From Balneolales bacterium (GTDB lineage: Bacteria > Bacteroidota > Rhodothermia > Balneolales > Natronogracilivirgulaceae): DNA of 41,378 bases. Positions 26,328 through 35,246 of this stretch are shown here, piece by piece. The translations under genes were made by a program, and so were the position numbers. Position 1 is the stretch's first letter; each line of letters opens with the position of its first letter. The stretch is taken from contig SLKA01000073.1 of NCBI GenBank assembly GCA_007134845.1, forward strand, positions 1 through 41,378, given 5' to 3'. The notes under the pieces are model-generated. The model did no database searches. It saw nothing but the letters and a program-made list of their open reading frames with translations, and was not told where the DNA came from.

Positions 26328-27952
26328 GTGATACTGGTTAAACGGTTGCTGTCAAGAATATTACGTACATCCAGAAAGACACGCTTCCTGCCGTGGGTGC
26401 GGTTGATTTGATCCACCCGGGTGCGCCAATTAATTTCGTTGGCCTGCTTGTTCTGGACGCTTTCTTCAATCACCGGCATGATGATGATCCGGGACTGCTG
26501 ATTCTCGCCAAGCAGGGCATGCAGTTTTTTCTCCAGGCGGATCGTGGGCGATTCCCAATAAGGAACCAGCACCAGGATGTCGCAATGGCCGTTTTCCATG
26601 GACAGGCGGGCTGAGTCCATGATGATCTGCCGGTCTTTCTCGGTGGAATTGAGGCCTCCGATGTGCCGGGCAGACAGGATCCGACGGTTCAACACGCGTG
26701 CGATGCCGGATGTATCCGTCTCGTCCAGCCCCCAGAATAGCACCACACATGTTCCGGAGGGCTCTGCCCGCTGTGAAGGCACCGTTTCGGCCCGGCTGAC
26801 GGTATTGCCCCGGTCGTCGCCCCGTGTTGTGATCAGTGGTTCCTCCATGTATCCAAGTATCTCCATGCCGGAATCCGATGAAACCAGGGCGGTCTCCGTG
26901 GATTTACCTAGCCGCCAGCGATACCAGGCAAACGCTATTGCTTTGGGCAGGAACCCGTACACCAGAATGGTCATGAAAATAAACGGCCACCAGCGTCCGG
27001 ATGACGTGGCCCGGAAATCACCGCTCTCCGTCCGCAAATCGCCGCGTTCTGCCCGGAAGAACCGGGTGGTCTCGACCGTTTCGGCATCAACAACAGCCCC
27101 AGGCACGATGCGGCTCCAGGGAGCCGAGATGGTTTGTGTGATGGAATAGAGCGTCTCCCCGCGCAGTTCCAGCGTTGAGCTCCACGAGAAAGCCAGGTCG
27201 GTCGTGATCACGTTGAGCAGCATCCATATAAGTGCACCTGTCAGATAAGCCGCACCCGCCAGCTGAAGATTTTGCTTCAGGAAATAGCGTACGGGTTCGG
27301 AATGCACCAGCCGGATCTCATTGGCACTGATGCTCGCACTCATTTGGGAATGCGCGTCCTGATGAGCGTTTGTGTCGCCATGCATTGGATCGTTGACGGT
27401 ATTTGTACTGCCGGTCGTAATACCCGTATCGGCCTTCGACATACCGGACGCAGCGTTATTCAGTGTCTTACGGATGCGGGTGCGAACCGGCCCCTCGATC
27501 CACCTGAATACCGGCGGCAGGTGACTGGTGCCCCGGCTGCCGATCAACGAATATCCGACAGATAAAAGCAGCAGTAACAGTGGCAGAAACGCAAAAAAGG
27601 TCAGCACCGGCAGCACATTGACGGGCGCGGTTCCATCATAGTAAAACAGGTATCCCGCAGCACCGGTTCCGGTCAGAAAACCCAGGATCACTATGACCAG
27701 CGAAACCAGGCGAAGGTACCCAAATACGATCCCGGCCGTATCCCGGATTTCACGGGGCATGAATTCGTGGTACCATGCCCGGATTTTATCACCATCGGAA
27801 AGGGGTGCTGCATCGGCTCGGTCACGATCAAGCCGCATCCCGAATCGACGGAACTCACGGATTCGCTCTTCCGTGACGGTGCCGGCATCGAACAGGGCCA
27901 GGCCTGTCAGGATCTCCAGGGGGGGACTCAAATTGTACCTAGAACCGGTCAT
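26324..27952 (-). CDS. DUF2868-like membrane protein, partner of the GTPase
   Basis: A 542-residue protein with a soluble N-terminus (LSPPLEILTGLALFD; FRRFG; ARADAAPLSDGDKIRAWYH-like region) and four predicted helices at about residues 80-104, 112-138, 230-254 and 321-345. A low-complexity loop rich in N, D, T and H lies at about 170-210. The cytosolic C-terminal half (CVVLFWGLDETDT, DSARLSMENGHCDILVLVPYWES) has no clear catalytic motif. The start MTGSRYNLS is preferred over an ATG 47 codons upstream, which lies in the divergent promoter region. Order and domain content match DUF2868 proteins. It probably anchors or senses for the GTPase. Confidence 0.75.
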   Translation of the reverse strand: MTGSRYNLSPPLEILTGLALFDAGTVTEERIREFRRFGMRLDRDRADAAPLSDGDKIRAWYHEFMPREIRDTAGIVFGYLRLVSLVIVILGFLTGTGAAGYLFYYDGTAPVNVLPVLTFFAFLPLLLLLLSVGYSLIGSRGTSHLPPVFRWIEGPVRTRIRKTLNNAASGMSKADTGITTGSTNTVNDPMHGDTNAHQDAHSQMSASISANEIRLVHSEPVRYFLKQNLQLAGAAYLTGALIWMLLNVITTDLAFSWSSTLELRGETLYSITQTISAPWSRIVPGAVVDAETVETTRFFRAERGDLRTESGDFRATSSGRWWPFIFMTILVYGFLPKAIAFAWYRWRLGKSTETALVSSDSGMEILGYMEEPLITTRGDDRGNTVSRAETVPSQRAEPSGTCVVLFWGLDETDTSGIARVLNRRILSARHIGGLNSTEKDRQIIMDSARLSMENGHCDILVLVPYWESPTIRLEKKLHALLGENQQSRIIIMPVIEESVQNKQANEINWRTRVDQINRTHGRKRVFLDVRNILDSNRLTSIT

Positions 27953-28058
27953 GAGGTATCCGTTTTTTGGATTGAAAGATGTATATACAGGAGATTGCCT
28001 GTCACAAAATATAACCAAATTAACCACTTTCCACTGTATCGGATATTGCCATAACTTT

Positions 28059-28083
28059 TCATGATATCCTGCGTATATCATGA
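28059..28083. promoter_or_regulatory. 9-bp inverted repeat between divergent genes
   Basis: TCATGATAT (28059-28067) and ATATCATGA (28075-28083) are exact reverse complements separated by 7 bp. They are centred in the 218-bp divergent region between the DUF2868 and DUF4097 genes, a typical place for a dimeric regulator to bind. Confidence 0.45.
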
Positions 28084-28170
28084 ACACATGCATATTACAC
28101 TATCATTTTTCCGATTGCACCAATCGACTCAAATTGCAATTCTCTCAGATACACGATTACGGAGTAGCTT

Positions 28171-29151
28171 ATGAATACGAAAGGGTGGCTCATTCTCATT
28201 ATTACAGGGGTATTCCTGCTTTCAGGAGTAACTTCCGGCAGCGGCATCGGCGGTGGGATCTTTGCATTTGCTCCCGGTGCCGGTAAGAAATCATCGCTGG
28301 CGGACAAGCCGGTCTGGCATACCGAACGCATCGCAGTTTCATTACCAGCTTACATCAGCGCAAGCACATTCGGGGGTTCAATCACTGTCAACTCGCACAA
28401 TCGGAATGAGATTGAAATCCGGATCCATGTCAGGAAGAACAGATCCTATTTGCATGAAGGTGAAGATGCTCCGGTTGAAATCACGGTTACCGATTCACCC
28501 AACGGCGTTGAAATCACCGCCGAGCCCAAACGAAGCGGAGGCTTTTTCCGGACCGGAACGAACGTATCTGTTTCGTACGATATTCTTGTGCCGGAGTCGA
28601 CTGAGGTGCGTGCCAAAACAAGTGGTGGAAGTGTGTCGGCATTCGATATTGCACACAATGTGTCACTGATCACCAGCGGCGGACCGGTGACCGTTGAACG
28701 GGTAACCGGCGAAGTACTTGCACGGACTTCGGGCGGGCCTATAAACGCAAGAGATATCACCGGAAATTTAACCGCCCGGACCAGCGGCGGTGGAATCCGC
28801 ATTACCAATACCACCGGCAAACTCTCGGCCCGGACGAGTGGCGGCCCGATCCGGCTGGACAGGGTTTCGGGCGCCATTGAAGCCCGGACGAGCGGCGGTC
28901 CGATCGATGCCCGGGTGTTGCATCTTGAAGAACACCTCTCGCTGCATACCTCAGGTGGTTCTATAAAGGCCATCGTCCCTCGCAATCAGGGGATGGATAT
29001 CCGCGCTACCGGTGCCAGTGTAAGTAACAGACTGGATAACATGGCCGGGGACATCACCCCACGCAATATTCATGGCTCGGTTCACGGCGGTGGTATTGCC
29101 GTAGAGCTGAGGACTTCGGGCGGTAGCGTTCAAATCGAATACGGCGATTAG
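28171..29151 (+). CDS. DUF4097-family secreted beta-repeat protein
   Basis: A 326-residue protein with an N-terminal signal or anchor (residues 1-25, GWLILIITGVFLLSGVTSG). A domain of short beta-strand repeats follows, in which TSGGxI/V recurs at least nine times (KTSGGSV, ITSGGPV, RTSGGPI, RTSGGGI and so on) at spacings of about 18-20 residues. This is the DUF4097/DUF4098 beta-helix-like fold, often encoded near ECF sigma or anti-sigma systems in Bacteroidota. No sigma-factor gene is present here. It is probably periplasmic or surface-exposed; the function is unknown. A GGAG ribosome site precedes the ATG. The 32-bp convergent gap after it holds a small GCTTC-A-GAAGC hairpin. Confidence 0.85.
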   Translation: MNTKGWLILIITGVFLLSGVTSGSGIGGGIFAFAPGAGKKSSLADKPVWHTERIAVSLPAYISASTFGGSITVNSHNRNEIEIRIHVRKNRSYLHEGEDAPVEITVTDSPNGVEITAEPKRSGGFFRTGTNVSVSYDILVPESTEVRAKTSGGSVSAFDIAHNVSLITSGGPVTVERVTGEVLARTSGGPINARDITGNLTARTSGGGIRITNTTGKLSARTSGGPIRLDRVSGAIEARTSGGPIDARVLHLEEHLSLHTSGGSIKAIVPRNQGMDIRATGASVSNRLDNMAGDITPRNIHGSVHGGGIAVELRTSGGSVQIEYGD

Positions 29152-29183
29152 TCCGATTATGAGGATGCTTCAGAAGCACGTCC

Positions 29184-30251
29184 TTAAAACAAATCCAGTT
29201 CTCCCTGGGACGGCATCCGCCGGAATGCGGAAACATTCAGGAGCGGACCCGCTTCAGACAGTCCATGTCTGCGGCAGGAGATCCGAAACGTCTGCCGGAT
29301 CTGCTCGGCATAGGCTCCCTGACCTTTCATCCGGTAACCGAAGCGGGTATCGTACAGCTTGCCACCGCGCAGTGATTTGAGACGAGAGAGGATTTTCTGC
29401 TTACGGTCCGGATAGTGCTGATCCAGCCACGTTTCAAACAGCGGCACCACCGCACCGGGCACACGCAGGAGCACATAACTGGCGAACATCGCCCCTGTCT
29501 TTGCCGCCGCTGCTACCATTGCAGGCAGCTCTTCGTCGGTCAGCGCGGGTATGACGGGCGCGAACAGCACACCAACCGGTATGCCGGCCCGCGAGAGCTC
29601 ATGGATGGCCTTGAGCCGGCGCTCCGGACGGCTGGTGCGCGGTTCCATGATGCGTGTCAGGTCCGGATTAAGTGAAGTCAGACTGATCATCACCTTCACC
29701 GCATTATGCCGGGCCATCTCCTCGAGGATGTCGATGTCGCGCGTCACCATGTAATTCTTGGTGACGATGGTGAACGGATTCCGAAACTCGGCCAGAACCT
29801 CCAGACACCGGCGCGTGACCCCGAGCCGGCGCTCTACCGGCTGATAGGGATCGGTCACCCCGCTCACCGACAGCGTCCGCGGTTGCCACGATGGCCGCTG
29901 CAACTGTCGACGAAGCTTCCGAGCCGAATCCTTCTTGACCATGATCTTCGTTTCGAAATCGAGTCCCGGCGAAAGATCCAGATACTCATGAAACGGCCGG
30001 GCATAGCAGTAGACACAGCCGTGCTCACATCCGCGATACGGATTCAGGCTGGCATCGAACGGCACATCCGGGCTATCATTGACCGCGATCACATCCGACG
30101 CATCGTCGCTGTAGAAGCACGTTTTGGGCGAGATTCCGCTTTCGGCGTACTCCGGATCCGGCTGCACTTCCAGCCGTGCGAACCGGTTGGCCGGATTGGC
30201 TGCGGTTCCCCGTCCTCGTATCGCTTCTGATTTCCGTTTATCCGTGTCCAA
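29184..30251 (-). CDS. PA0069-family (SplB-like) radical SAM protein
   Basis: A 355-residue radical SAM protein with the family start RGRGTAANPANRF, the cluster motif C75-x3-C79-x2-C82 in YRGCEHGCVYCYARP, and LSGVTDPYQPVERRLGVTR-type sequences. Its C-terminal part RLKSLRGGKLYDTRFGYRMKGQG is also typical. It resembles the spore-photoproduct-lyase fold but belongs to the non-sporulating PA0069 group, whose reaction is unknown. It is convergent with the DUF4097 gene. The 239-bp gap before it holds no recognisable feature. Confidence 0.9.
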   Translation of the reverse strand: MDTDKRKSEAIRGRGTAANPANRFARLEVQPDPEYAESGISPKTCFYSDDASDVIAVNDSPDVPFDASLNPYRGCEHGCVYCYARPFHEYLDLSPGLDFETKIMVKKDSARKLRRQLQRPSWQPRTLSVSGVTDPYQPVERRLGVTRRCLEVLAEFRNPFTIVTKNYMVTRDIDILEEMARHNAVKVMISLTSLNPDLTRIMEPRTSRPERRLKAIHELSRAGIPVGVLFAPVIPALTDEELPAMVAAAAKTGAMFASYVLLRVPGAVVPLFETWLDQHYPDRKQKILSRLKSLRGGKLYDTRFGYRMKGQGAYAEQIRQTFRISCRRHGLSEAGPLLNVSAFRRMPSQGELDLF

Positions 30252-30490
30252 AACAGGTGTCCATGATAATCAGCTTTCTTCAATGTAACATATTTTGCAC
30301 ATATACCAAAAGACGAATCACAGGCACACTGTCCATTCTGATTACAAATGCAGTATGTATAGAAAACAAGTCTCCATCCGACCGCTATACTTGCCAATAA
30401 ACAGGATTGTATTGCTGATGTTCTCCCGCCTGAACAAGTGGATCGGCCAGGATGATGGATATAATCAGCAACTTGTCCGCAGACATATTT

Positions 30491-31732
30491 TCAGGAAGCC
30501 GGGGCCATCATCGACACCGCATCCCGGATGATCATCAGCGTTTGTTCGAGCAGTGCCCGGTCGATGATCAGCGGCGGGGCCAGCCGCACCAGCGTATTCG
30601 AATGTAGCGTCCATCCCAATAATATCCCGTGTTCATTCAGGCAATGCGCAACGGCTTTGCGGGTGGTGTCGGCATCGACGAGCTGAAGCCCGAGCATGGC
30701 GCCCCGGCCCCGGACTTCCACGATTCCCTTGCCGCGGAGTATCTTCCGGGTCAGTAGCTCGATTTCCGAAGCCCGCTCCATATATCCCTCGCGCATCAGC
30801 ACGCGCAGCGCCGCATCGGCCGCCGCACAGGAAACCGGATGTCCGCCGAATGTGGTCACATGGTTCAGCGGCGGGTCATACATGAATGCGCGGAAGATTT
30901 CCGAGGATGAGGCAAGGCCGCCCAACGGCATCCCCCCGCCCATCGCCTTGGCCATGGTCAGGATATCCGGTACCACGTTGTAATGTTCAAAGGCAAACAG
31001 CCTCCCGGTCCGGCCGAATCCCGACTGGATTTCATCGAAAATAAGCAGTGTCCCCGTTTCCGTACAGCGCCGGCGCACGGCAGCAAGCCAGTCCGGATCC
31101 GCCGCAATAATCCCTCCTTCGCCCTGGATCGGCTCCAGGATCACGGCCGCCACCTCATCGGTGATCAGCTCCAGGACAGACGGATCATTGAAGTCACAAA
31201 AGGTCACGTCCGGCAGCAGCGGTTCATAAGGAATACGGTACACATCCCGCCCGGTAACGCTCAGCGAACCCTGCGTGTCGCCGTGGTAGCCGTCCCAAAA
31301 TGCCACGAACCGGTGCCGCCCCGTATACTTTTTGGCCAACTTGAGCGCCGCCTCGTTGGCCTCGGTCCCTGAATTGACGAAATAGATACGGCCAAGCGAA
31401 TCGGGCAACAGGGACGCAAGCCGGGCCGCCAGGGCGGACTGCGGACGCTGAATGAACTCCCCGTACACCATCACGTGCATATGCCGCGCCGCCTGTTCCT
31501 GCACTGCCCGCACCACTTCGGGATGCCCGTGCCCGAGCGAACTGACGGCAATGCCGGAAATGAAATCGATGATCTCGCGTCCGTCACGCGTGCACAGAAA
31601 AACTCCATAAGCACTCTCGATCTCCAGTCCCATCGGCGCATCGCTGGTCTGAGCCACATGCCGGTAAAACGCCTGCAGATCATCACCAGGCACTTCGGGA
31701 CTTTCGGGATTATGGGGTAACTCAGCTGGCAT
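30491..31732 (-). CDS. Class III aminotransferase (acetylornithine/ornithine type)
   Basis: A 413-residue PLP aminotransferase. Landmarks are GREIIDFISGIAVSSLGHGHPEV, FVNSGTEANEAALKLAKKYTGR, EPIQGEGGI, LIFDEIQSGFGRTGRLFAFEH, the PLP lysine in TMAKAMGGGMPLGG, and TTFGGHPVSCAA. It fits the acetylornithine/ornithine/GABA aminotransferase superfamily. No arginine-synthesis genes are nearby, so an exact substrate is not assigned. The protein begins with a short proline-rich extension (MPAELPHNPESPEVPGDD). It stands between the thioredoxin-like gene (113 bp upstream) and the radical SAM gene. Confidence 0.88.
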   Translation of the reverse strand: MPAELPHNPESPEVPGDDLQAFYRHVAQTSDAPMGLEIESAYGVFLCTRDGREIIDFISGIAVSSLGHGHPEVVRAVQEQAARHMHVMVYGEFIQRPQSALAARLASLLPDSLGRIYFVNSGTEANEAALKLAKKYTGRHRFVAFWDGYHGDTQGSLSVTGRDVYRIPYEPLLPDVTFCDFNDPSVLELITDEVAAVILEPIQGEGGIIAADPDWLAAVRRRCTETGTLLIFDEIQSGFGRTGRLFAFEHYNVVPDILTMAKAMGGGMPLGGLASSSEIFRAFMYDPPLNHVTTFGGHPVSCAAADAALRVLMREGYMERASEIELLTRKILRGKGIVEVRGRGAMLGLQLVDADTTRKAVAHCLNEHGILLGWTLHSNTLVRLAPPLIIDRALLEQTLMIIRDAVSMMAPAS

Positions 31733-31845
31733 GAAGCTCCGGATTTGCCGCAGAAACAGGCATTACATGCTTAACTGCACTTTTTTATTAAATGACTTCG
31801 CTTTTACAACGCATTTACAACCGGTTATTTCGGTTTTACGACCGG

Positions 31846-32448
31846 TTATTTTACCGAGCGCACAAGCTCCAGAATCTCTTTCTGCAGCGTTTGCGCCTTG
31901 TCCTGGTTGTACCACTTTTGCAGCTCTTCGGCGATGTCGGTGATCGGCTCACCTTTTTCCCGCAACTCGAAAAACAGCTTTTGAGCGGGCTCCGGACGCG
32001 GTCCCCATGTCCACAGCTCCTCAAGCGTATCCTTCTTCAGTGCAATCACTTTTGGGATCGAACGGCTTCCGTTGGTCAGATAGGCATCCATCACATCCGG
32101 ATTTTCATCGCGCAACAGAAGACGCATGCTTACTTTGGGAACCGATACCGCCATTTTAGCCAGAGGCGGTATGCCATGAGCGACATCACCGCACCACGCC
32201 TCCACCAATCCCAGCCAGATCTGATTCTCCTTTATGGCTTTCAGCTCATCCATCAGCTCGGGCAGAATGACCGTTTGTTTGTCCATGCGATCCATGCGCT
32301 GGGAGCTCAGGCGGGTATAATGGACCAGCTCTTTGGATTGGTCGCTTCCGGTTGTCTGCCGTTCAATGAGCAGACTGTAGATCAGGTCCCGGAACCTGGC
32401 ATAGGACATGGCCCTGTCAATATGATCCTGGGTAATGACTTGTGGCAT
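31846..32448 (-). CDS. Thioredoxin-fold protein with a single-cysteine motif
   Basis: A 200-residue cytosolic thioredoxin-like protein. The helical N-terminus (about 1-60) is followed by a thioredoxin core with EAWCGDVAH (C86) at the active-site position and SIPKVIAL, whose proline is in the cis-proline position. Only one cysteine remains of the usual CGDC-like pair, so it is more likely a monothiol oxidoreductase, a peroxiredoxin-like protein or a chaperone than a classical thioredoxin. It lies 54 bp downstream of the UbiA gene on the same strand and may be cotranscribed with it. Confidence 0.82.
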   Translation of the reverse strand: MPQVITQDHIDRAMSYARFRDLIYSLLIERQTTGSDQSKELVHYTRLSSQRMDRMDKQTVILPELMDELKAIKENQIWLGLVEAWCGDVAHGIPPLAKMAVSVPKVSMRLLLRDENPDVMDAYLTNGSRSIPKVIALKKDTLEELWTWGPRPEPAQKLFFELREKGEPITDIAEELQKWYNQDKAQTLQKEILELVRSVK

Positions 32449-32502
32449 GTTGAAATTTCAATGTGTTCAGTTGATGGAAAATTTGCCTCAAAAGTACATC
32501 AA

Positions 32503-33387
32503 TTAATGATTAATGACCATAGCCGCCAGTAAAAACAGCACGAAGAGTATCGACATGGTGTATTTAATACGCATCACAGCAGCGTACTCCGACCGGTCTC
32601 CCCTGAGCGACCGGAGAAAAAGGGCAGCCAGACCACCAGCTGCTGCCGCAACCGGAATAAAAACCGGCATCAGAGCAGGCTGATATACCCGGAATCCAAC
32701 CGTGACCAGAATGGCCCCAAGCAGAAACGATGACACAAAAAAGCGCAATACCGCCACTGCTCCATAAGCCACGACAAAGGTACGGTCGCCCCGCTTCTCA
32801 TCATCCTCCCTTTGGTAAATCTGAGAAACCGGATAGAGACTCAGCATGATCAGGGCCACACCCGCTGCGGGAATCAGAATTGCAGGATCCCACGACGAAC
32901 CGGCAGCCAGATATCCAAATATGAGTGAATTGGAACCGGTGCTTACACCTATCGCAATCAGACTCAATATTGGCTTCCCTTTCCACCGGTAGACCGGATG
33001 GCTGTAGAGCCAGAAAAAGAGCATACTGAGCAGGTAGAACAACAGGTAGACCGGCCCCAGCGGAATGGACAGGACAAGGCCGCCAAATTGCAGCAGAATG
33101 GAGGCGGGACGGGTCCAGGCAGCCAGCGGAGGCGGTTGTCTGAGTCCGCCGATCGGACCTTCGTCCTTGTCCCAATACGAATTGTACACGGTTGCCCCGC
33201 CGAACAGCAATAAATGAATCACCAGAAAGTGATAGATGAAATCCACCGGCGATTCCAGCCCGGAGAGCAGTCCACCCAGCAGGAAGCCGCCGGACAATAT
33301 CCCAACCTGGTAATGCCACCTCAGATGGATGCAAAAATTCAGGGTTTCCAGCAGTCGTCCGGATGACCGGGTTTGATCATTTTCCAT
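32503..33387 (-). CDS. UbiA-family prenyltransferase
   Basis: A 294-residue polytopic protein with about eight helices and both Mg-prenyl-diphosphate motifs of the UbiA family: N69-x3-D73 in VYNSYWDKDEG and the second acidic motif in YQREDDEKRGDRT (about 191-203). These enzymes attach an isoprenoid to an aromatic or other acceptor (quinone, haem O, chlorophyll, archaeal-lipid types). This sequence is none of the easily recognised UbiA, MenA or CtaB forms, so the acceptor is unknown. It starts 21 bp after the anmK stop, so the two are likely in one transcript. Confidence 0.88.
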   Translation of the reverse strand: MENDQTRSSGRLLETLNFCIHLRWHYQVGILSGGFLLGGLLSGLESPVDFIYHFLVIHLLLFGGATVYNSYWDKDEGPIGGLRQPPPLAAWTRPASILLQFGGLVLSIPLGPVYLLFYLLSMLFFWLYSHPVYRWKGKPILSLIAIGVSTGSNSLIFGYLAAGSSWDPAILIPAAGVALIMLSLYPVSQIYQREDDEKRGDRTFVVAYGAVAVLRFFVSSFLLGAILVTVGFRVYQPALMPVFIPVAAAAGGLAALFLRSLRGDRSEYAAVMRIKYTMSILFVLFLLAAMVINH

Positions 33388-33408
33388 GTGAAGTCGGAGC
33401 TTACATGA

Positions 33409-34761
33409 CTATGAATTTTCCTGATCCGGCAGCGATATTTTACCCAGATGGAGCCGCGAATTCTCACCGCATACCAGTTCATTGGCCAGCGCGGCAAAAA
33501 AGAGCGCTTCCTTCGCATCAGCCGATACACCAAGCTCATCGGTTTTCGTGACCGGAACGGGATCCAGACGGTCGGTGAGTCCCTTCATCAGGGTGTCGTT
33601 ATAAGCTCCGCCACCGCTCACGTACACCTCTGCGGGTTCACCATCGGGAAGGATGTCTCGGATCTGTTCAGCGACCGTATCCACCGTCAATTGCGTCAGC
33701 GTTGCCAGCAGATCCACGGCACGCAGTGATTTCTTCTTTCCTGAACCGTCCTTTCCGGAGGTCTCCGCCTTCTTTGAATCCCTGGCATCATTTGCCTTCT
33801 TTGAATCTTTTGCACCCTTTGAGTCATTTTCCACCCGGGAATCACCTCTGCCATTTTGCGACTCCTGCTTGCCTGCGCCGGGCACATCACCCTCCATTCG
33901 CAAATTCAGATCGTCCATGCACTGTTCAACCCACTTCAGATGAAACACCTCGAACCCCGTTGTTTTAGGAGCCGGCTTATCAAAATAGGGGTGCTGCTTC
34001 AGCATGTCGAGCAAACCGGAATGAACGGCACCCCTAGCCGCAAGTCCTCCGCCCTTGTCATAGCGCAGTCCGGTGAAATGATTGCGCGTCGCGGCATCGA
34101 TCAGGGTGTTACCCGGACCGGTATCGAAACTCAGTGGGGGAAACGCATCCGATCCCGCAGGCAGCCAGGTGAAATTGGAGATGCCGCCGATATTGAGCAA
34201 TACGCGATGGGTTTTCGGATCACTGAACAGCAAATGATCACCATAAGCAGCCAGCGGCGCACCCTCGTTGCCCCGGGCGGTATCGCGCTGACGAAAATCA
34301 CTTATTGTTATAATACCCGTCTGATGCGCGATGTGGTCACCATCGCCGATCTGTAGGGTCGCATGCGGCATCCCTTCCATGTTGTGCTTGTGCTTCGGTG
34401 CGTGATAGATGGTCTGACCGTGACTGGCAACCAGATCCACTTCCGCCGCTTTTATCTTCCAGTTTTTCAGCGCCACATTGATATAGCCTGCATGCAGATG
34501 CGCCAGCCACGTATGCCAGACACACAGCATCTGCGGGTCAATGCAAACGGAAGTGGCAAAGGTGATAAGATGCCGGTTCACATCCTCCGGATAACTTACC
34601 GAAGTGAACTCCTCCAACTCAAATTCGGTTGCTGGTCCCGAACCTTTGAACCGGCACAGGGCAATATCCAGCCCGTCCATCGAGGTTCCAGACATCAGAC
34701 CAATGATCCTGCGCTCCTTTTTTTCTGAAATATCTTGCAGCTTTTTCAATAATGGATTCAT
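33409..34761 (-). CDS. anmK: Anhydro-N-acetylmuramic acid kinase with a low-complexity insert
   Basis: A 450-residue kinase, against about 370 for the E. coli enzyme, that hydrolyses and phosphorylates 1,6-anhydro-MurNAc from cell-wall turnover to MurNAc-6-P. Family motifs are IGLMSGTSMDGLDIALC (ATP-binding), ASHGQTIYHAP, DFRQRDTARGNEGAPL, NIGGISNFTWLP, FDTGPGN and EVYVSGGGAYNDTLM. About 53 residues (roughly 291-343) form a hydrophilic insert rich in K, D, S, E and G (QESQNGRGDSRVEND, KDSKKANDARDSKK), absent from typical AnmK and encoded by repetitive DNA. The core on both sides is intact, so the enzyme is probably active with a flexible loop. It ties the window to peptidoglycan recycling. 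Confidence 0.93.
   Translation of the reverse strand: MNPLLKKLQDISEKKERRIIGLMSGTSMDGLDIALCRFKGSGPATEFELEEFTSVSYPEDVNRHLITFATSVCIDPQMLCVWHTWLAHLHAGYINVALKNWKIKAAEVDLVASHGQTIYHAPKHKHNMEGMPHATLQIGDGDHIAHQTGIITISDFRQRDTARGNEGAPLAAYGDHLLFSDPKTHRVLLNIGGISNFTWLPAGSDAFPPLSFDTGPGNTLIDAATRNHFTGLRYDKGGGLAARGAVHSGLLDMLKQHPYFDKPAPKTTGFEVFHLKWVEQCMDDLNLRMEGDVPGAGKQESQNGRGDSRVENDSKGAKDSKKANDARDSKKAETSGKDGSGKKKSLRAVDLLATLTQLTVDTVAEQIRDILPDGEPAEVYVSGGGAYNDTLMKGLTDRLDPVPVTKTDELGVSADAKEALFFAALANELVCGENSRLHLGKISLPDQENS
33767..33807. repeat. 14-bp direct repeat with 27-bp period inside anmK
   Basis: GCCTTCTTTGAATC occurs at 33767-33780 and 33794-33807, a 27-bp (9-codon) period that keeps the frame. It encodes the DSKKA repeats of the AnmK insert. 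A third, weaker copy (CCTTTGAGTC) follows. Confidence 0.85.
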
Positions 34762-34835
34762 AATGATTGCAGTTTTTCCCCGAAAAATTACGATTTTATT
34801 TCGCAGGTATATTGTAAATGGATTTTAATGCAGTT

Positions 34836-34866
34836 TTTGAATGTAATTGCTACTATCATACGTCTA
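34836..34866 (+). promoter_or_regulatory. Promoter candidate for the 34913 gene run
   Basis: TTTG (34836-34839), a 19-bp spacer and TACGTCTA (34859-34866) approximate TTTG-N19/20-TAnnTTTG. They lie 46 bp before the ATG at 34913, in the divergent region shared with anmK. Confidence 0.4.
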
Positions 34867-34912
34867 AATTAACGCCCTTTCAAGAAAAAACGACCCGAGA
34901 AAAAAAACGAGC

Positions 34913-35167
34913 ATGAGTGAAGAAATGAATCCCAATGCCCCGGAAGCCTTCCAGGCAGATATCGCCCTGCTGGTGGAGAATCTCAAGGCCGAACTGGGCG
35001 ACGGAGCATCCCGCTGGTATTACGACGAGCCTTCGGAAACCCTCTACATTGAGCTGGAAAGTCTGAACCGTCTGACGGAGGAAGAGATCGGACAAAAAGC
35101 CGGACCCGTACTGGAGTCGAGCGAACTTGATTTCGAGGAGATCATCCTGCTTCCATTTGAAAAATGA
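34913..35167 (+). CDS. Small acidic protein of unknown function
   Basis: An 84-residue acidic protein (MSEEMNPNAPEAF start; many D and E) with predicted mixed alpha/beta character and no cysteines, membrane segment or signal. The stretch WYYDEPSETLYIELESLNRLTEEEIGQKAGPVL looks like a folded core rather than random sequence. I do not recognise the family. It is the first gene of a same-strand run (serine-hydrolase-fold protein, cytidylate-kinase-like, DUF3592-like), with a 79-bp gap to the next gene. Codon use is like its neighbours. Confidence 0.7.
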   Translation: MSEEMNPNAPEAFQADIALLVENLKAELGDGASRWYYDEPSETLYIELESLNRLTEEEIGQKAGPVLESSELDFEEIILLPFEK

Positions 35168-35246
35168 ATGGCGTTGCCAGGCACCACCCCCTGTGCGTTC
35201 CGCAGCTTTATGATGCCATGCGCCAGAAATCACCTTCTGAACTATT

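Noticed and set aside
28591-28960. Repeated TSGG coding DNA as a CRISPR-like or minisatellite array
   Set aside because: The periodicity is explained by the protein repeats of the DUF4097 gene; unit DNA is not regular enough and spacers are coding.
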